64,000 bases of DNA from Candidatus Zhuqueibacterota bacterium (GTDB lineage: Bacteria > Zhuqueibacterota > Zhuqueibacteria > Zhuqueibacterales > Geothermadaptataceae), in the NCBI GenBank assembly GCA_030950365.1, contig JAUZRQ010000001.1, positions 22,591 through 86,590 of the forward strand, given 5' to 3'. Both the position numbers and the translations under genes were made by a program. Positions within the stretch are counted from its first letter, which is position 1; the number at the start of each line of letters is the position of its first letter. A model generated the notes under the pieces. That model searched no databases and was not told the origin of the DNA. It saw nothing but the letters and a program-made list of their open reading frames with translations. Shown piece after piece: positions 51,512 through 60,234 of the stretch.

Positions 51512-52273
51512 ATGGATTGGCATAGAATCAACGCATTTTTTCAACGCGAAAGCATATTTTGTTTCACAACCGATCTGGATTGGGCGCCGGAATGGGCCAT
51601 TCAGGAATTGCTTGATATTTTCTATGGCCATGATGTGCCTATTACCGCGTTTATTACCCATTCATCGGAAGCGATTAAGAAAGCATCAACAATATGGAAC
51701 GATCGTTTGGATATCGGCTTGCATCCAAATTTTTTGCCGGGAAGCAGCCATGGAACGACTCTTCAGGAACAAATCGATAACTGTCAAAAGTTCTGGCCTT
51801 CTGCGAGGAGTTATCGAGCGCATTGTTTCTTTGATGTGGCGCAAGTTTCCGAGGAATTCGTCAAACGAGGCTTTCTTTATGATTCGAATCTATGTTTGTT
51901 CCTGCAACCCTTTTGCGTTCCATTGCAACATTGGTCTGGGTTAATCCGGTTTCCGGTTTTTTGGGAAGATGATGTTCACTATAAAAAAGGCTACGAATTC
52001 AAGATCAGTCTCATAAAAAGGCAACTATTTTCACCTGGATTGAAGGTATTTAATTTTCATCCATTTAATTTGGCATTGAATGTTCCCAATTTGGAATACT
52101 ACGAGAAATCGAAATTCTTATATCACACAAACGAACTGGAAGCCGTTGAGAAATATGCTTACAAAGGTGAGGGTGAAAAAACCTTTTTATTGACAATGTT
52201 GGAACTGCTTCAATCTTCTAATCACACTATATTGAATTTAAGGCAATTATTTGAGCTTTTGAAAGATATGTAA
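51512..52273 (+). CDS. NodB-like polysaccharide deacetylase family protein
   Basis: A 253-aa protein with the NodB-type acid motif FCFTTDLDWAPEWAIQELLD (Asp-Leu-Asp), the metal-type His in LDIGLHPNFLPGSS, and a second motif FNFHPFNLAL near residue 180. The family includes de-N-acetylases and WbmS-like O-antigen proteins. Catalytic capacity cannot be judged with certainty. It sits between two methyltransferases and is similar in fold to the gene at 53101, so the two may act on related sugars. Confidence 0.72.
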   Translation: MDWHRINAFFQRESIFCFTTDLDWAPEWAIQELLDIFYGHDVPITAFITHSSEAIKKASTIWNDRLDIGLHPNFLPGSSHGTTLQEQIDNCQKFWPSARSYRAHCFFDVAQVSEEFVKRGFLYDSNLCLFLQPFCVPLQHWSGLIRFPVFWEDDVHYKKGYEFKISLIKRQLFSPGLKVFNFHPFNLALNVPNLEYYEKSKFLYHTNELEAVEKYAYKGEGEKTFLLTMLELLQSSNHTILNLRQLFELLKDM

Positions 52274-52282
52274 GGTGCAATT

Positions 52283-53086
52283 ATGTTGAATGAGAATGAT
52301 AGCCTTGTTACCACGGATGCACAACTTAAGAAAATTATTGAATATTATGAGGAGAAGGCCAGGTTGCATGGTGTTTCCTCAAAAGCTACGCTTCAAGATG
52401 ATTATATGCGCGAATTAGAAATTGAAACGGCAAGCCAATGGCTGAATAAAGAGGATCGAGTCCTGGATGTATGCTGCGGCAACGGTATCACAACGGTAAA
52501 ATTAGCCCGATTTTGTAAGCACATTTTAGGGATCGATTTATCGAAGGAAATGATTCGAAATGGGATGAAATTATTAAAAACTATTGATTTGCAAAATGTT
52601 GAATTTCAAGTTGGCGATGTTTTATCTCTGGAACCGTGGCAAGATCAATTCAACACGGTGATATCCATTCGCGGTTTGATTAATCTTCCTAGCTGGGAAA
52701 TGCAAAAAAATGCCATTAAAGAGATTCATCGAATTTTGCCTGAAGGGGGAAAATACATTTTCATCGAGGGATGGAAGGAGGGGCTTCAAACGATCAATAC
52801 GCTTAGGCGAGAATTTGGCCTAAATGAGATTCCCATGCCATGGCACAATTTACATTTTTCGGAACCGGAGCTTGAAGATTTTATGAAAAACTATTTTGTG
52901 GAAGCGGACACAAGAGATTTGAGTATTTACTTTTTGATATCCCGTGTCTTGTATCCTGCCGCGGTATTTCCTGAGGAACCAAACTTTTCTCACTTTTGTA
53001 ACAAAATGGCTAAATCGCTGGTTCAATTCGCAAAAGCCGCCCAGCCCTGTTCTTTGATTCTGTGCAAGCTGTTCATTCGGAAATAG
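52283..53086 (+). CDS. SAM-dependent methyltransferase (Methyltransf_11/25 type)
   Basis: A 267-aa methyltransferase with motif I VLDVCCGNGITTVKLARFCK, motif II LGIDLSKEMIRNGMKLL and the later ISIRGLINLPSWEMQKNAIK and EIHRILPEGGKYIFIEGWKE. It lies 9 bp after the preceding gene. The base composition is AT-rich relative to the start of the island. Substrate is not known; the paired arrangement with NodB-like genes suggests a shared sugar or lipid-linked substrate. Confidence 0.84.
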   Translation: MLNENDSLVTTDAQLKKIIEYYEEKARLHGVSSKATLQDDYMRELEIETASQWLNKEDRVLDVCCGNGITTVKLARFCKHILGIDLSKEMIRNGMKLLKTIDLQNVEFQVGDVLSLEPWQDQFNTVISIRGLINLPSWEMQKNAIKEIHRILPEGGKYIFIEGWKEGLQTINTLRREFGLNEIPMPWHNLHFSEPELEDFMKNYFVEADTRDLSIYFLISRVLYPAAVFPEEPNFSHFCNKMAKSLVQFAKAAQPCSLILCKLFIRK

Positions 53087-53100
53087 AGGGAAAAACCAAA

Positions 53101-53889
53101 ATGTATTCCATTGACCGATATGAGAAGCTGTTGAGGTTGGGTTTACGACAAGGATATGTTTTTAAACCTTTTGCTGAATCCACAATACCCAAACATGAAA
53201 AGGTCATTTTTCTTCGGCATGATATTGATTATTCGCCGGAAATTGCTGTTGAATTTGCACAAGTGAATCATGCTTGCGGCATCCAGGGCACGTTCTTTTT
53301 TCTTATGCGCTCTTCTATTTATAATCTTTTTTCAGATTTCGCTCAATCTTGTATTCGGAAAATAAATTTGCTTAATCAAAGAGTCGGATTGCATGTGTAT
53401 CTTCCTGACTTGAAAATCAAAACATCGAATGAGCTAATTAGGTTTGTCCAGGGTGAATTTGAGCTTTTCAAGAAAGTCGTTCCCTTTGCAGATCCCGTTT
53501 TTTCCTGGCATAACCCCGGTCAGATTCCCGGTCTAATTCAAAACAATGCCGATATCACTATTCCCGGATTGATCAACGCATATAGCCGATACTTTTTTGA
53601 ACAGGTCAAATACGTTTCTGATTCGGATTTGCGATATTCGGTTGATGAACTTGAAGCCATTCTATATGGCGGATATACCAGGCTTCAATTACTGTTTCAT
53701 CCATTCGAGTGGGTCTGTGGCGATACCGATATGATTGGCGTCATAGCACGTACATGGAAATGGATCATCCGGGGCTGTGAAACTGGAGTACTTCAAAACA
53801 AAGTATATCGAAAACATTTTCCAGAAGGGATTCCCGAGGCGATTATCCATCAATTTGTGGATGCGGTCAAAAATGCAAAAAGCTCTTGA
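53101..53889 (+). CDS. NodB-like polysaccharide deacetylase family protein (second copy)
   Basis: A 262-aa protein with VIFLRHDIDYSPEIAVEFAQ (NodB acid motif), VGLHVYLPDLKIKT (His motif) and LLFHPFEWVCGDTDMIG. The in-frame upstream start at 53062 would overlap the methyltransferase; ATG 53101 has a GAGGG site 8-12 bp upstream. It may have the same enzymatic chemistry as the gene at 51512. The 3' end overlaps the next gene's start by 17 bp. Confidence 0.75.
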   Translation: MYSIDRYEKLLRLGLRQGYVFKPFAESTIPKHEKVIFLRHDIDYSPEIAVEFAQVNHACGIQGTFFFLMRSSIYNLFSDFAQSCIRKINLLNQRVGLHVYLPDLKIKTSNELIRFVQGEFELFKKVVPFADPVFSWHNPGQIPGLIQNNADITIPGLINAYSRYFFEQVKYVSDSDLRYSVDELEAILYGGYTRLQLLFHPFEWVCGDTDMIGVIARTWKWIIRGCETGVLQNKVYRKHFPEGIPEAIIHQFVDAVKNAKSS

Positions 53890-54967
53890 AGTCATCGATT
53901 TAGCAGATTTTGATCGAACGGATCGAGATTGGCCGGAAAAGCCCGCATATTTGGTGGTCAAAAGTCTGGACCAGAGCAAACGCCGGAAGCGCATGATCGA
54001 GGCCAAAAAGCGCAACCGCATCGGCCGGATCGAGCCCAGACCGGTGGCGAAAGGGCTGCTGGTCAAAACCCTGATTCAGCCGGGACGACCAATTGATGTG
54101 GAGCATGCGCTGCAGGTGTGCGAGTTGCGAGAACCCAGAGGGCTGGTTGAGATCGATGAGAATTATCTGCTGATTGCAGAAATTGGAAAAGTGTTTCTTC
54201 TAAACCGAAATTCCCTGGCAGTCGAACAAACTTATCAACATCCCTTTTTCGGCTTTCTTCATTCATTGGATTTTGATCCGGCAAGCGGTAGATTCCTTGT
54301 CGTGTCGTCAGGATATGATTGTCTTCTTGAGTTTGACCATGCAAGCGGCGAGTCGACCTGGGAATGGTTTTTCTGGGAGCATGGATTTCATACTTTGGAT
54401 GGTACTTTGCTTGTCCGTGATGCAAGCATGGCAAAAAAAATCGCAGCGGAGGGCCGAAAGGTGCGGTTCATCCAGCCGGAGGTATATGGGGAGCAGGGCA
54501 TTTTAACCAGTGAACGAACCAATCATCCAAACTCTGCATGCTACGACCCACACAATTCTGATACGATATATGTGACTCTGGGACACAGCGGAGAAATTCT
54601 TCGAATCAACAAACGATATAACACTTTTCAAACGGTGTTTTCAGATTTAGGGCCCATGCCGCACGGCATTCAGCCTTTAAAGAATGGCTGGGCCGTGACC
54701 GATACCACCCGCGGTGCATGGCTCCTATTGGATAAAGAATTTGAAAAATCCAAAATGGTTTTGTTTCATCACCTCCCGGAGAAACATCCGGATGCGGGCG
54801 ATCATGAATGGATTCAAAATGTTTTGCCATATGATGATAATCAATATCTTGCTATCGATGCGAACCGTGGCTTGATCATGTTTAACCTTCAAAAAAAGAA
54901 ATATTGCATTATTCCAGTGGAATCCGAATGGTGTATTCATCACCTGACAGTTAATTTAAGAAAGTAA
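53873..54967 (+). CDS. Beta-propeller protein with arylsulfotransferase-like pattern
   Basis: A 364-aa protein. Residues about 75-360 show repeated strand patterns such as GRFLVVSSGYDCLLEFDHAS and DTIYVTLGHSGEILRINKRY, as in beta-propellers; FDHASGESTWEWFFWEHGF recalls arylsulfotransferase repeats. I do not claim sulfotransferase activity. There is no signal peptide, so it is probably cytosolic or anchored to the glycosylation machinery. The start at 53873 overlaps the previous stop; ribosome sites are weak, suggesting coupling. Confidence 0.65.
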   Translation: MQKALEVIDLADFDRTDRDWPEKPAYLVVKSLDQSKRRKRMIEAKKRNRIGRIEPRPVAKGLLVKTLIQPGRPIDVEHALQVCELREPRGLVEIDENYLLIAEIGKVFLLNRNSLAVEQTYQHPFFGFLHSLDFDPASGRFLVVSSGYDCLLEFDHASGESTWEWFFWEHGFHTLDGTLLVRDASMAKKIAAEGRKVRFIQPEVYGEQGILTSERTNHPNSACYDPHNSDTIYVTLGHSGEILRINKRYNTFQTVFSDLGPMPHGIQPLKNGWAVTDTTRGAWLLLDKEFEKSKMVLFHHLPEKHPDAGDHEWIQNVLPYDDNQYLAIDANRGLIMFNLQKKKYCIIPVESEWCIHHLTVNLRK

Positions 54968-55005
54968 ATTCATTATGGACATTTACAGCTAAAAAATTTA
55001 AAGCC

Positions 55006-56349
55006 ATGCAAATTCCAAGCAAATACCTATTTGCCTCACTCTGGCCGGTAGAGGTTTTATCTCAAAAGATGAAGCAAAAGAACCCACCCGGTCCTTTGGC
55101 CAGGCTTCCATCTGCCATGACCAAAAAACTGAATGCAATTCTACGGTCCCTGCATAAAAATGGCTTTAATAATGATTTGATTCAACAGGCAAAGGCGGTG
55201 CTGGAGAGCCATGCCACCAGCAATCAGGAGCAGATTTTTCGACCTATTTTTTATCTTTTGTTTTTTGGATATCTCGACGAAGACCGGCTTGCTGATGTCG
55301 ATCAATTGGTTCAGCAATATCGGCCCTGGCTCGATATCAATCCCGCCGACTGGGCCTATGTCCAACTGGTTGTGGAATACTATCGCCAGAACTGGTTGAC
55401 CGCGCTTCATTTTGCCGATCAATTCTGCAAGCACTCGCAAGCGGAAGATTATCTATCTCAAATTCAAACCAATCCTTTTGGGCAAATCTATCCTTGTGAT
55501 GCCTGGATTAAAGGCTATCTCGCAGCCGTTTTCCTGCGTAAACCACGCAAAGCGATTGATTTCCTCGAACGATTTTCAGAAGATCCAGCCTTTCATCAAG
55601 AATCGGCATTGCGGATTCTGAAAGAAATTAAAGACCTAAGCTATCTTTTTGTTTCTTTGTATTTGCGAAAAATCTGGCAGCGATTCAGCAACGAGCATTT
55701 TGTGCTGCAAATTTTTAAAATCATACCAGTGGATCAACTTCATCAGCATGAGAAAGAATTCCTTGCTGAGCTTTTGCTGCCCAACATTCAGGAAAAACCA
55801 ACATTAGAAGGGGGAAAAATCCTTTTGCATCTAGAACGATACAAGGAAGCGAGTGAAATTTTGCCGCAAATTCGTGGTCATCATTCCATTATAGCTGAAG
55901 CAAAATTTTTGGCTGCTCAAGCCTTTTTGGAAATCGGCCAATTTGAGAAAGCCAAGATCGTATTGGAAGAGTTACAACAAATCGATCCGACTCATACTGA
56001 AGCCCATATTTTAATGGAGATTTTGAATCCCATGGTTGGTGAGGTGCAAGAAGTATCAAGCAAGCTTCATGAGGAGGAAGAGGAACTACTGGCCTCGGCC
56101 ATTTATGCATGCATCCGTTATCTGCAAAGCAATCAGGAAGAGCTGGCAATTTTTCTTTTCAAAAACATTTTGTTCACAATGGAACCGCAAATGAACGAAA
56201 GTGCCTTTAATATGGACAAATTAAAGACTTATATCGAAATGATGGAGAGGCGCGCAAACAAAAGTAGTTTCTCAAAGTTGTTAAAACAACTCCAATTATT
56301 AAAAAATGCGCTTCATGAGAAACACATTATTGACTTGCACCATCTTTAA
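55006..56349 (+). CDS. TPR-repeat protein of unknown function
   Basis: A 447-aa all-helical protein with TPR-like repeats, clearest near residues 285-335 (EAKFLAAQAFLEIGQFEKAK, IVLEELQQIDPTHTEAHILM). There are no catalytic motifs or membrane helices. I do not recognise a specific family. The C-terminal acidic stretch LHEEEEELLASA and further helices suggest a scaffold. Its neighbours are glycosyltransferases that also carry TPRs, so it may be a partner of those enzymes. Confidence 0.7.
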   Translation: MQIPSKYLFASLWPVEVLSQKMKQKNPPGPLARLPSAMTKKLNAILRSLHKNGFNNDLIQQAKAVLESHATSNQEQIFRPIFYLLFFGYLDEDRLADVDQLVQQYRPWLDINPADWAYVQLVVEYYRQNWLTALHFADQFCKHSQAEDYLSQIQTNPFGQIYPCDAWIKGYLAAVFLRKPRKAIDFLERFSEDPAFHQESALRILKEIKDLSYLFVSLYLRKIWQRFSNEHFVLQIFKIIPVDQLHQHEKEFLAELLLPNIQEKPTLEGGKILLHLERYKEASEILPQIRGHHSIIAEAKFLAAQAFLEIGQFEKAKIVLEELQQIDPTHTEAHILMEILNPMVGEVQEVSSKLHEEEEELLASAIYACIRYLQSNQEELAIFLFKNILFTMEPQMNESAFNMDKLKTYIEMMERRANKSSFSKLLKQLQLLKNALHEKHIIDLHHL

Positions 56350-56387
56350 ACCGAGATATCAACCAAAAAAATGCATGTGGAGCAGTG

Positions 56388-58442
56388 ATGGGTAAGAAGA
56401 AATCTAAAAAAAGTCCGCCCCCAAAACAGCAACATCCTCGACTATCGGTGTGCATGATCGTTAAAAACGAAGAGAAATTACTACCGCGCTGCTTAGAAAG
56501 TGTTAAGGATGTCGCCGATGAAATTATTATCGTTGATACAGGCTCAACTGATCGTACCATAGAAATCGCACACCAATTTGGTGCAAAAGTGTACCATCAT
56601 CCCTGGCAAAATGATTTCAGTCTGCACCGAAATCAAAGCATTTCTTATGCAACAGGTGATTGGATTTTGCAAATTGATGCCGATGAAGAGTTGGATGCTC
56701 AAAGTGGTCCAATTTTAAAAGAGATCATCGCGACTGCCCCTGAAGAAATTCATGCATTCATGGTTCTCATTCAGGATGTTCGGGCAGACGGCTCCCCGCA
56801 TGTCTTGTTTAATTTTCCGCGCTTGTTTCGAAATCACGTTGGCATTCATTACATCAGCCGAGTGCACAATCAAGTAGTCATCAACGGAAAAGTCCTGTTC
56901 TCAAAAATTCGGCTGATTCATTATGGTTATGATCTAGACCGCAAGACCATGCTGAAAAAATTTAAAAGGTCCATGACGTTATTGAAAGATTGGAGGAAAA
57001 AAGAACCTGAAAATCCAACACCTTATTTTTATTTAGCCTGCACTTATTCACAATATCAGCGCCCGAAAAAATGCATTGATTATGCCCTGAAAACGCTTAA
57101 ACTGCTAAGAAAAGAAAAAACGTCTCCTCCATTTTTTCTAACGATATATTATGCTTTGGTGGCAGCTCTTATTCAGATTAACCGACTGGAAGAGGCTGAA
57201 AAATATGCGCAGGAATCTATTGCAGTTTTTGATGAATATCTCGACGGATATTATTTACTTTCGTCAATCCATTACGTCCAACAAAATTTTAAACAGGCAG
57301 TCTATTTTGGCGATCGCTATTTGAAATTGTTAAAAGAATATAGAAATCAACCAGAAAAGATAGGGGGGTTGAATTTGTATACAATCGGTAAAGAAGCAAA
57401 ATTTCGGTATTGGTATGGAATTTCTCATATGGCTCTTGGGAACTTGCAGAAAGGCCTTGAATCCATTCATCAAGCCATGGATGATCCCCATGGCAAAATT
57501 CCAATGGCTTTGGAAGCCTGTTATAATTCTATGGTAGTCGCAGATGTTCAGACTGCAAAATCTCTTTTTCAAAAGCTTTATTTTCGGTTTTATGAAGATT
57601 CGGCTTTTACCTTGAAGATCGCGCAGACCCTGGCGCGACTGGACAGACTAGTGTGGCTGAGCGATTGGAGCCAGGAAAAAAGGCCTATTGTTACCCCAAA
57701 AGAGGATATTCTGCTTCAGTTTTTTATTCATTTACTTTTAAATAATAAACAAGAGGCGAAAGCTATTCTTTCGAATTTAGATATTACAGCATTGCCTGAC
57801 AAACGACTATCCGAGATATTAATCTGGGTTAAAGAGTTGTGGGGGGATTCCCCAATAGAACGACTCGATAAGAACGAATTGATATTGGCATACAATGTAA
57901 TCAAATATCTTTCCCGATACATCCTGGAAGACGATCTGGAGGAGGAGGAATACTATTTAATTCTCTATAACACCCTGCAAGAAAATAATACGGATCATCA
58001 GATTAAAGAGATGAGCCTCATTTTGGGGCTAATTGAGGTAGAAAAAAACATCCAAATGGAAAATGTTGATGCTTTATTAATGAATATGCGTATGTTATGC
58101 CATTGGTTGCAGATTCCTTTCCCAATGGAATTTGAAGATATTCATCAAATTTTAAATTTGCTTATTAACATTATAAGAGAGTGCGATGCTAGAAACATGC
58201 CTGATGCTGCAACTACCGCAATGGCACTGGCCTATCAGTTCTTCCCCGATTCCCTTTCGTCGCAAACAATCAGATTAAATCGACAAATTGTTCGTAGTCA
58301 GTTTCTAGGCAATTATTCTGAATGGCTTCGTCTGCTATTAAAATACATATATCCTGATGGTGAAACGATTACTTCAATTAAGGAAAAATTGGCCCCCCTT
58401 TTAAGAAAAAAGGATTCAATGGAGGATATTTCGGTGATTTAG
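56388..58442 (+). CDS. Glycosyltransferase family 2 with C-terminal TPR region
   Basis: A 684-aa cytoplasmic enzyme. Residues about 18-240 are a GT2 domain of the SunS/TPR-GT type: LSVCMIVKNEEKLLPRCLES, EIIIVDTGSTDRTIEIAHQF, QIDADEELDAQSG (DxD-like) and PRLFRNHVGIHYISRVHNQV. The remaining residues are helical repeats. Such enzymes O- or S-glycosylate proteins, so flagellin is a plausible acceptor. ATG 56388 is preferred to the GTG at 56385. It converges with the gene at 58439 with a 4-bp overlap of stops. Confidence 0.88.
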   Translation: MGKKKSKKSPPPKQQHPRLSVCMIVKNEEKLLPRCLESVKDVADEIIIVDTGSTDRTIEIAHQFGAKVYHHPWQNDFSLHRNQSISYATGDWILQIDADEELDAQSGPILKEIIATAPEEIHAFMVLIQDVRADGSPHVLFNFPRLFRNHVGIHYISRVHNQVVINGKVLFSKIRLIHYGYDLDRKTMLKKFKRSMTLLKDWRKKEPENPTPYFYLACTYSQYQRPKKCIDYALKTLKLLRKEKTSPPFFLTIYYALVAALIQINRLEEAEKYAQESIAVFDEYLDGYYLLSSIHYVQQNFKQAVYFGDRYLKLLKEYRNQPEKIGGLNLYTIGKEAKFRYWYGISHMALGNLQKGLESIHQAMDDPHGKIPMALEACYNSMVVADVQTAKSLFQKLYFRFYEDSAFTLKIAQTLARLDRLVWLSDWSQEKRPIVTPKEDILLQFFIHLLLNNKQEAKAILSNLDITALPDKRLSEILIWVKELWGDSPIERLDKNELILAYNVIKYLSRYILEDDLEEEEYYLILYNTLQENNTDHQIKEMSLILGLIEVEKNIQMENVDALLMNMRMLCHWLQIPFPMEFEDIHQILNLLINIIRECDARNMPDAATTAMALAYQFFPDSLSSQTIRLNRQIVRSQFLGNYSEWLRLLLKYIYPDGETITSIKEKLAPLLRKKDSMEDISVI

Positions 58443-59974
58443 TGGTGTAGTTTTGACTGTTGTATCGGCACTGCCTGCCGTAAGAGTGTAGTTATGTGAT
58501 TTGCCATAGGATGATCTGAAGAAAGTTTTTGGGATAATTGGCTGGCCCATTTTTCAATCTGGTCAAAAGCATTCTGATTGATGTATAATTCAAGCAATAA
58601 TAGATAAGGTTCAATTTCATCGGGCATAAGATAATGGGCTTGTATGAGGACTGCTTCGGCTTCATCGTATTTGTTTAGCTCCTTTAAACAAATACCAAGG
58701 TTTAAATTCAAATAAAAATCCTCTTTCCACAGTGTCGTGGCATATTGTAACAGTTGCTTGGCAATTTGATATTGTCCTTTCTGCATGGCATTTTGAGCAA
58801 GAATACCCAGGAGAAAAGCTCGTTGTTTTTCGGAGAATATCGTCAAATCCATACCGCGAAGTTGCTGGATTCCGTGTTCAGGGTTAAAGCTATATCCTTC
58901 CAAAAGAGCCAGAAAAACCTTGCATGTTTCTTCATCCTTTGATTCGATCAGAGGGGCTAAAGCACGCTTCTTTGGATAGCTGGTGTTTTGCCAGAGTTGA
59001 TGATACAACTCCATGTGCTGTTGATGCATTTTCTCCAGCGTAAATTGCTTCTCAATCTTTTGGAATCCTCTGAAACGGATTTGTTCAAAATGTTGTCGAT
59101 TTTGGTAATAATCCTTCAATAATTGTCTCAAAAGGTTAATTAACGTCTCCATATTTCTGCAGCGATCAGGAGGGACAAGGAAACCGTTTTTTTCATGCTC
59201 AATGATTTCTGCAATTCCTCCAACCAGGGAGGCAATTGGAATTGCACCTACGGCCATAGCCTCAATGATAGCATTGGAAAGTGCCTCATGTTTTGAAAAG
59301 TGGACCACAAAATCCGCCTGTTTTAAAAGAGAAGCCGGATTTTTCACAAAGCCTTTATACTTTATTCGTTCCGTTGATTTTCCTTCCTGGCCTAGAATCC
59401 AACCTTCAACTTCTGCCCCTTCAATGGAAAGGTGAGGAATCAACTGCTCCAGGCTATAGAAAAGCTCTTTATTGGGCCGTCTTATTTCCGCGACAATGAT
59501 TTTATCTTTGCTTGTTTTTTTCCTGTTGCTTCGATGATGGATCGAGGCCACTCCATTATAAATAACTCGAATTTGTGTCATTCGTGATTGTAAATTTCTA
59601 ACAAAATAGGAAGGGCATACAATAAAGTCACAATAGGCTGAAAAGGGATACTGAATGGACGCCTCGACTGAATTCACGAGGATGGGGACATCGGCTATGG
59701 AGGCAGCCCATATAAAAAAGGGATTAAAATTCGTTGAGTGCACATGGCATACATTCACCTTCTTTAGATGATGGATCAGGGAAACCATTTTACCACTTGG
59801 CGGCAGTAAAATGAGTTCAACCTCAGGAGGTAAAAGGTTCGCCATATGTCCAAGTCGATGGGAAATAATCACTTTTATTTCGTGGCCTTGATCTATCGAT
59901 GCATTGCATAGATTCAGAATATTTCGCTCAACCCCACCATAATCCATCAAAAAAAATAAATGTGCAATTTTCAT
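58439..59974 (-). CDS. Glycosyltransferase family 4 with C-terminal TPR region
   Basis: A 511-aa protein on the minus strand. The N-terminal domain starts MKIAHLFFLMDYGGVERNIL, and the GT4 catalytic C-domain includes KYKGFVKNPASLLKQADFVV and the signature SKHEALSNAIIEAMAVGAIP (E-x7-E). Residues about 370-511 have TPR-like helices (NLGICLKELNKYDEAEAVLI). It is transcribed away from fliC, from the 260-bp region they share. Like other enzymes of the island it combines a GT with repeats, suggesting protein acceptors. Confidence 0.88.
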   Translation of the reverse strand: MKIAHLFFLMDYGGVERNILNLCNASIDQGHEIKVIISHRLGHMANLLPPEVELILLPPSGKMVSLIHHLKKVNVCHVHSTNFNPFFIWAASIADVPILVNSVEASIQYPFSAYCDFIVCPSYFVRNLQSRMTQIRVIYNGVASIHHRSNRKKTSKDKIIVAEIRRPNKELFYSLEQLIPHLSIEGAEVEGWILGQEGKSTERIKYKGFVKNPASLLKQADFVVHFSKHEALSNAIIEAMAVGAIPIASLVGGIAEIIEHEKNGFLVPPDRCRNMETLINLLRQLLKDYYQNRQHFEQIRFRGFQKIEKQFTLEKMHQQHMELYHQLWQNTSYPKKRALAPLIESKDEETCKVFLALLEGYSFNPEHGIQQLRGMDLTIFSEKQRAFLLGILAQNAMQKGQYQIAKQLLQYATTLWKEDFYLNLNLGICLKELNKYDEAEAVLIQAHYLMPDEIEPYLLLLELYINQNAFDQIEKWASQLSQKLSSDHPMANHITTLLRQAVPIQQSKLHH

Positions 59975-60028
59975 GACGTTTTCCTTTAATTAACCACCCT
60001 AATTGCCGTCCTATCCACCTATCAATAC

Positions 60029-60041
60029 ACACGTTACGTGT
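60029..60041. promoter_or_regulatory. 13-bp palindrome in the GT4-fliC intergenic region
   Basis: ACACGT-T-ACGTGT, a perfect dyad with one central base, 55 bp upstream of the GT4 start and about 66 bp upstream of the fliC -35 box. It could be an operator for a dimeric regulator. No candidate protein is known. Confidence 0.3.
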
Positions 60042-60106
60042 AATCGGAATAAAATCCTGGTCTTTTACAAAACATCAGAACCGTAATAATTGCTATGAAA
60101 TTGTGT

Positions 60107-60133
60107 TAAAGGACAGTTTTCTCTTGACGATAT
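60107..60133 (+). promoter_or_regulatory. Sigma-28 (FliA) promoter of fliC
   Basis: TAAA at 60107-60110, exactly 15 bases, then GACGATAT at 60126-60133 (consensus GCCGATAA). It lies 101 bp before the fliC ATG, giving a leader of about 95 nt that can hold CsrA sites. Confidence 0.7.
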
Positions 60134-60234
60134 AAAAGACAGAATCAAAAAATATTGCTTATTTGTAACTGCCAGGGCAGGCGGTTCAGGTAAGTGTAAC
60201 TTCTGGCCATTCATCAAATCAGGGAGGATGAATA

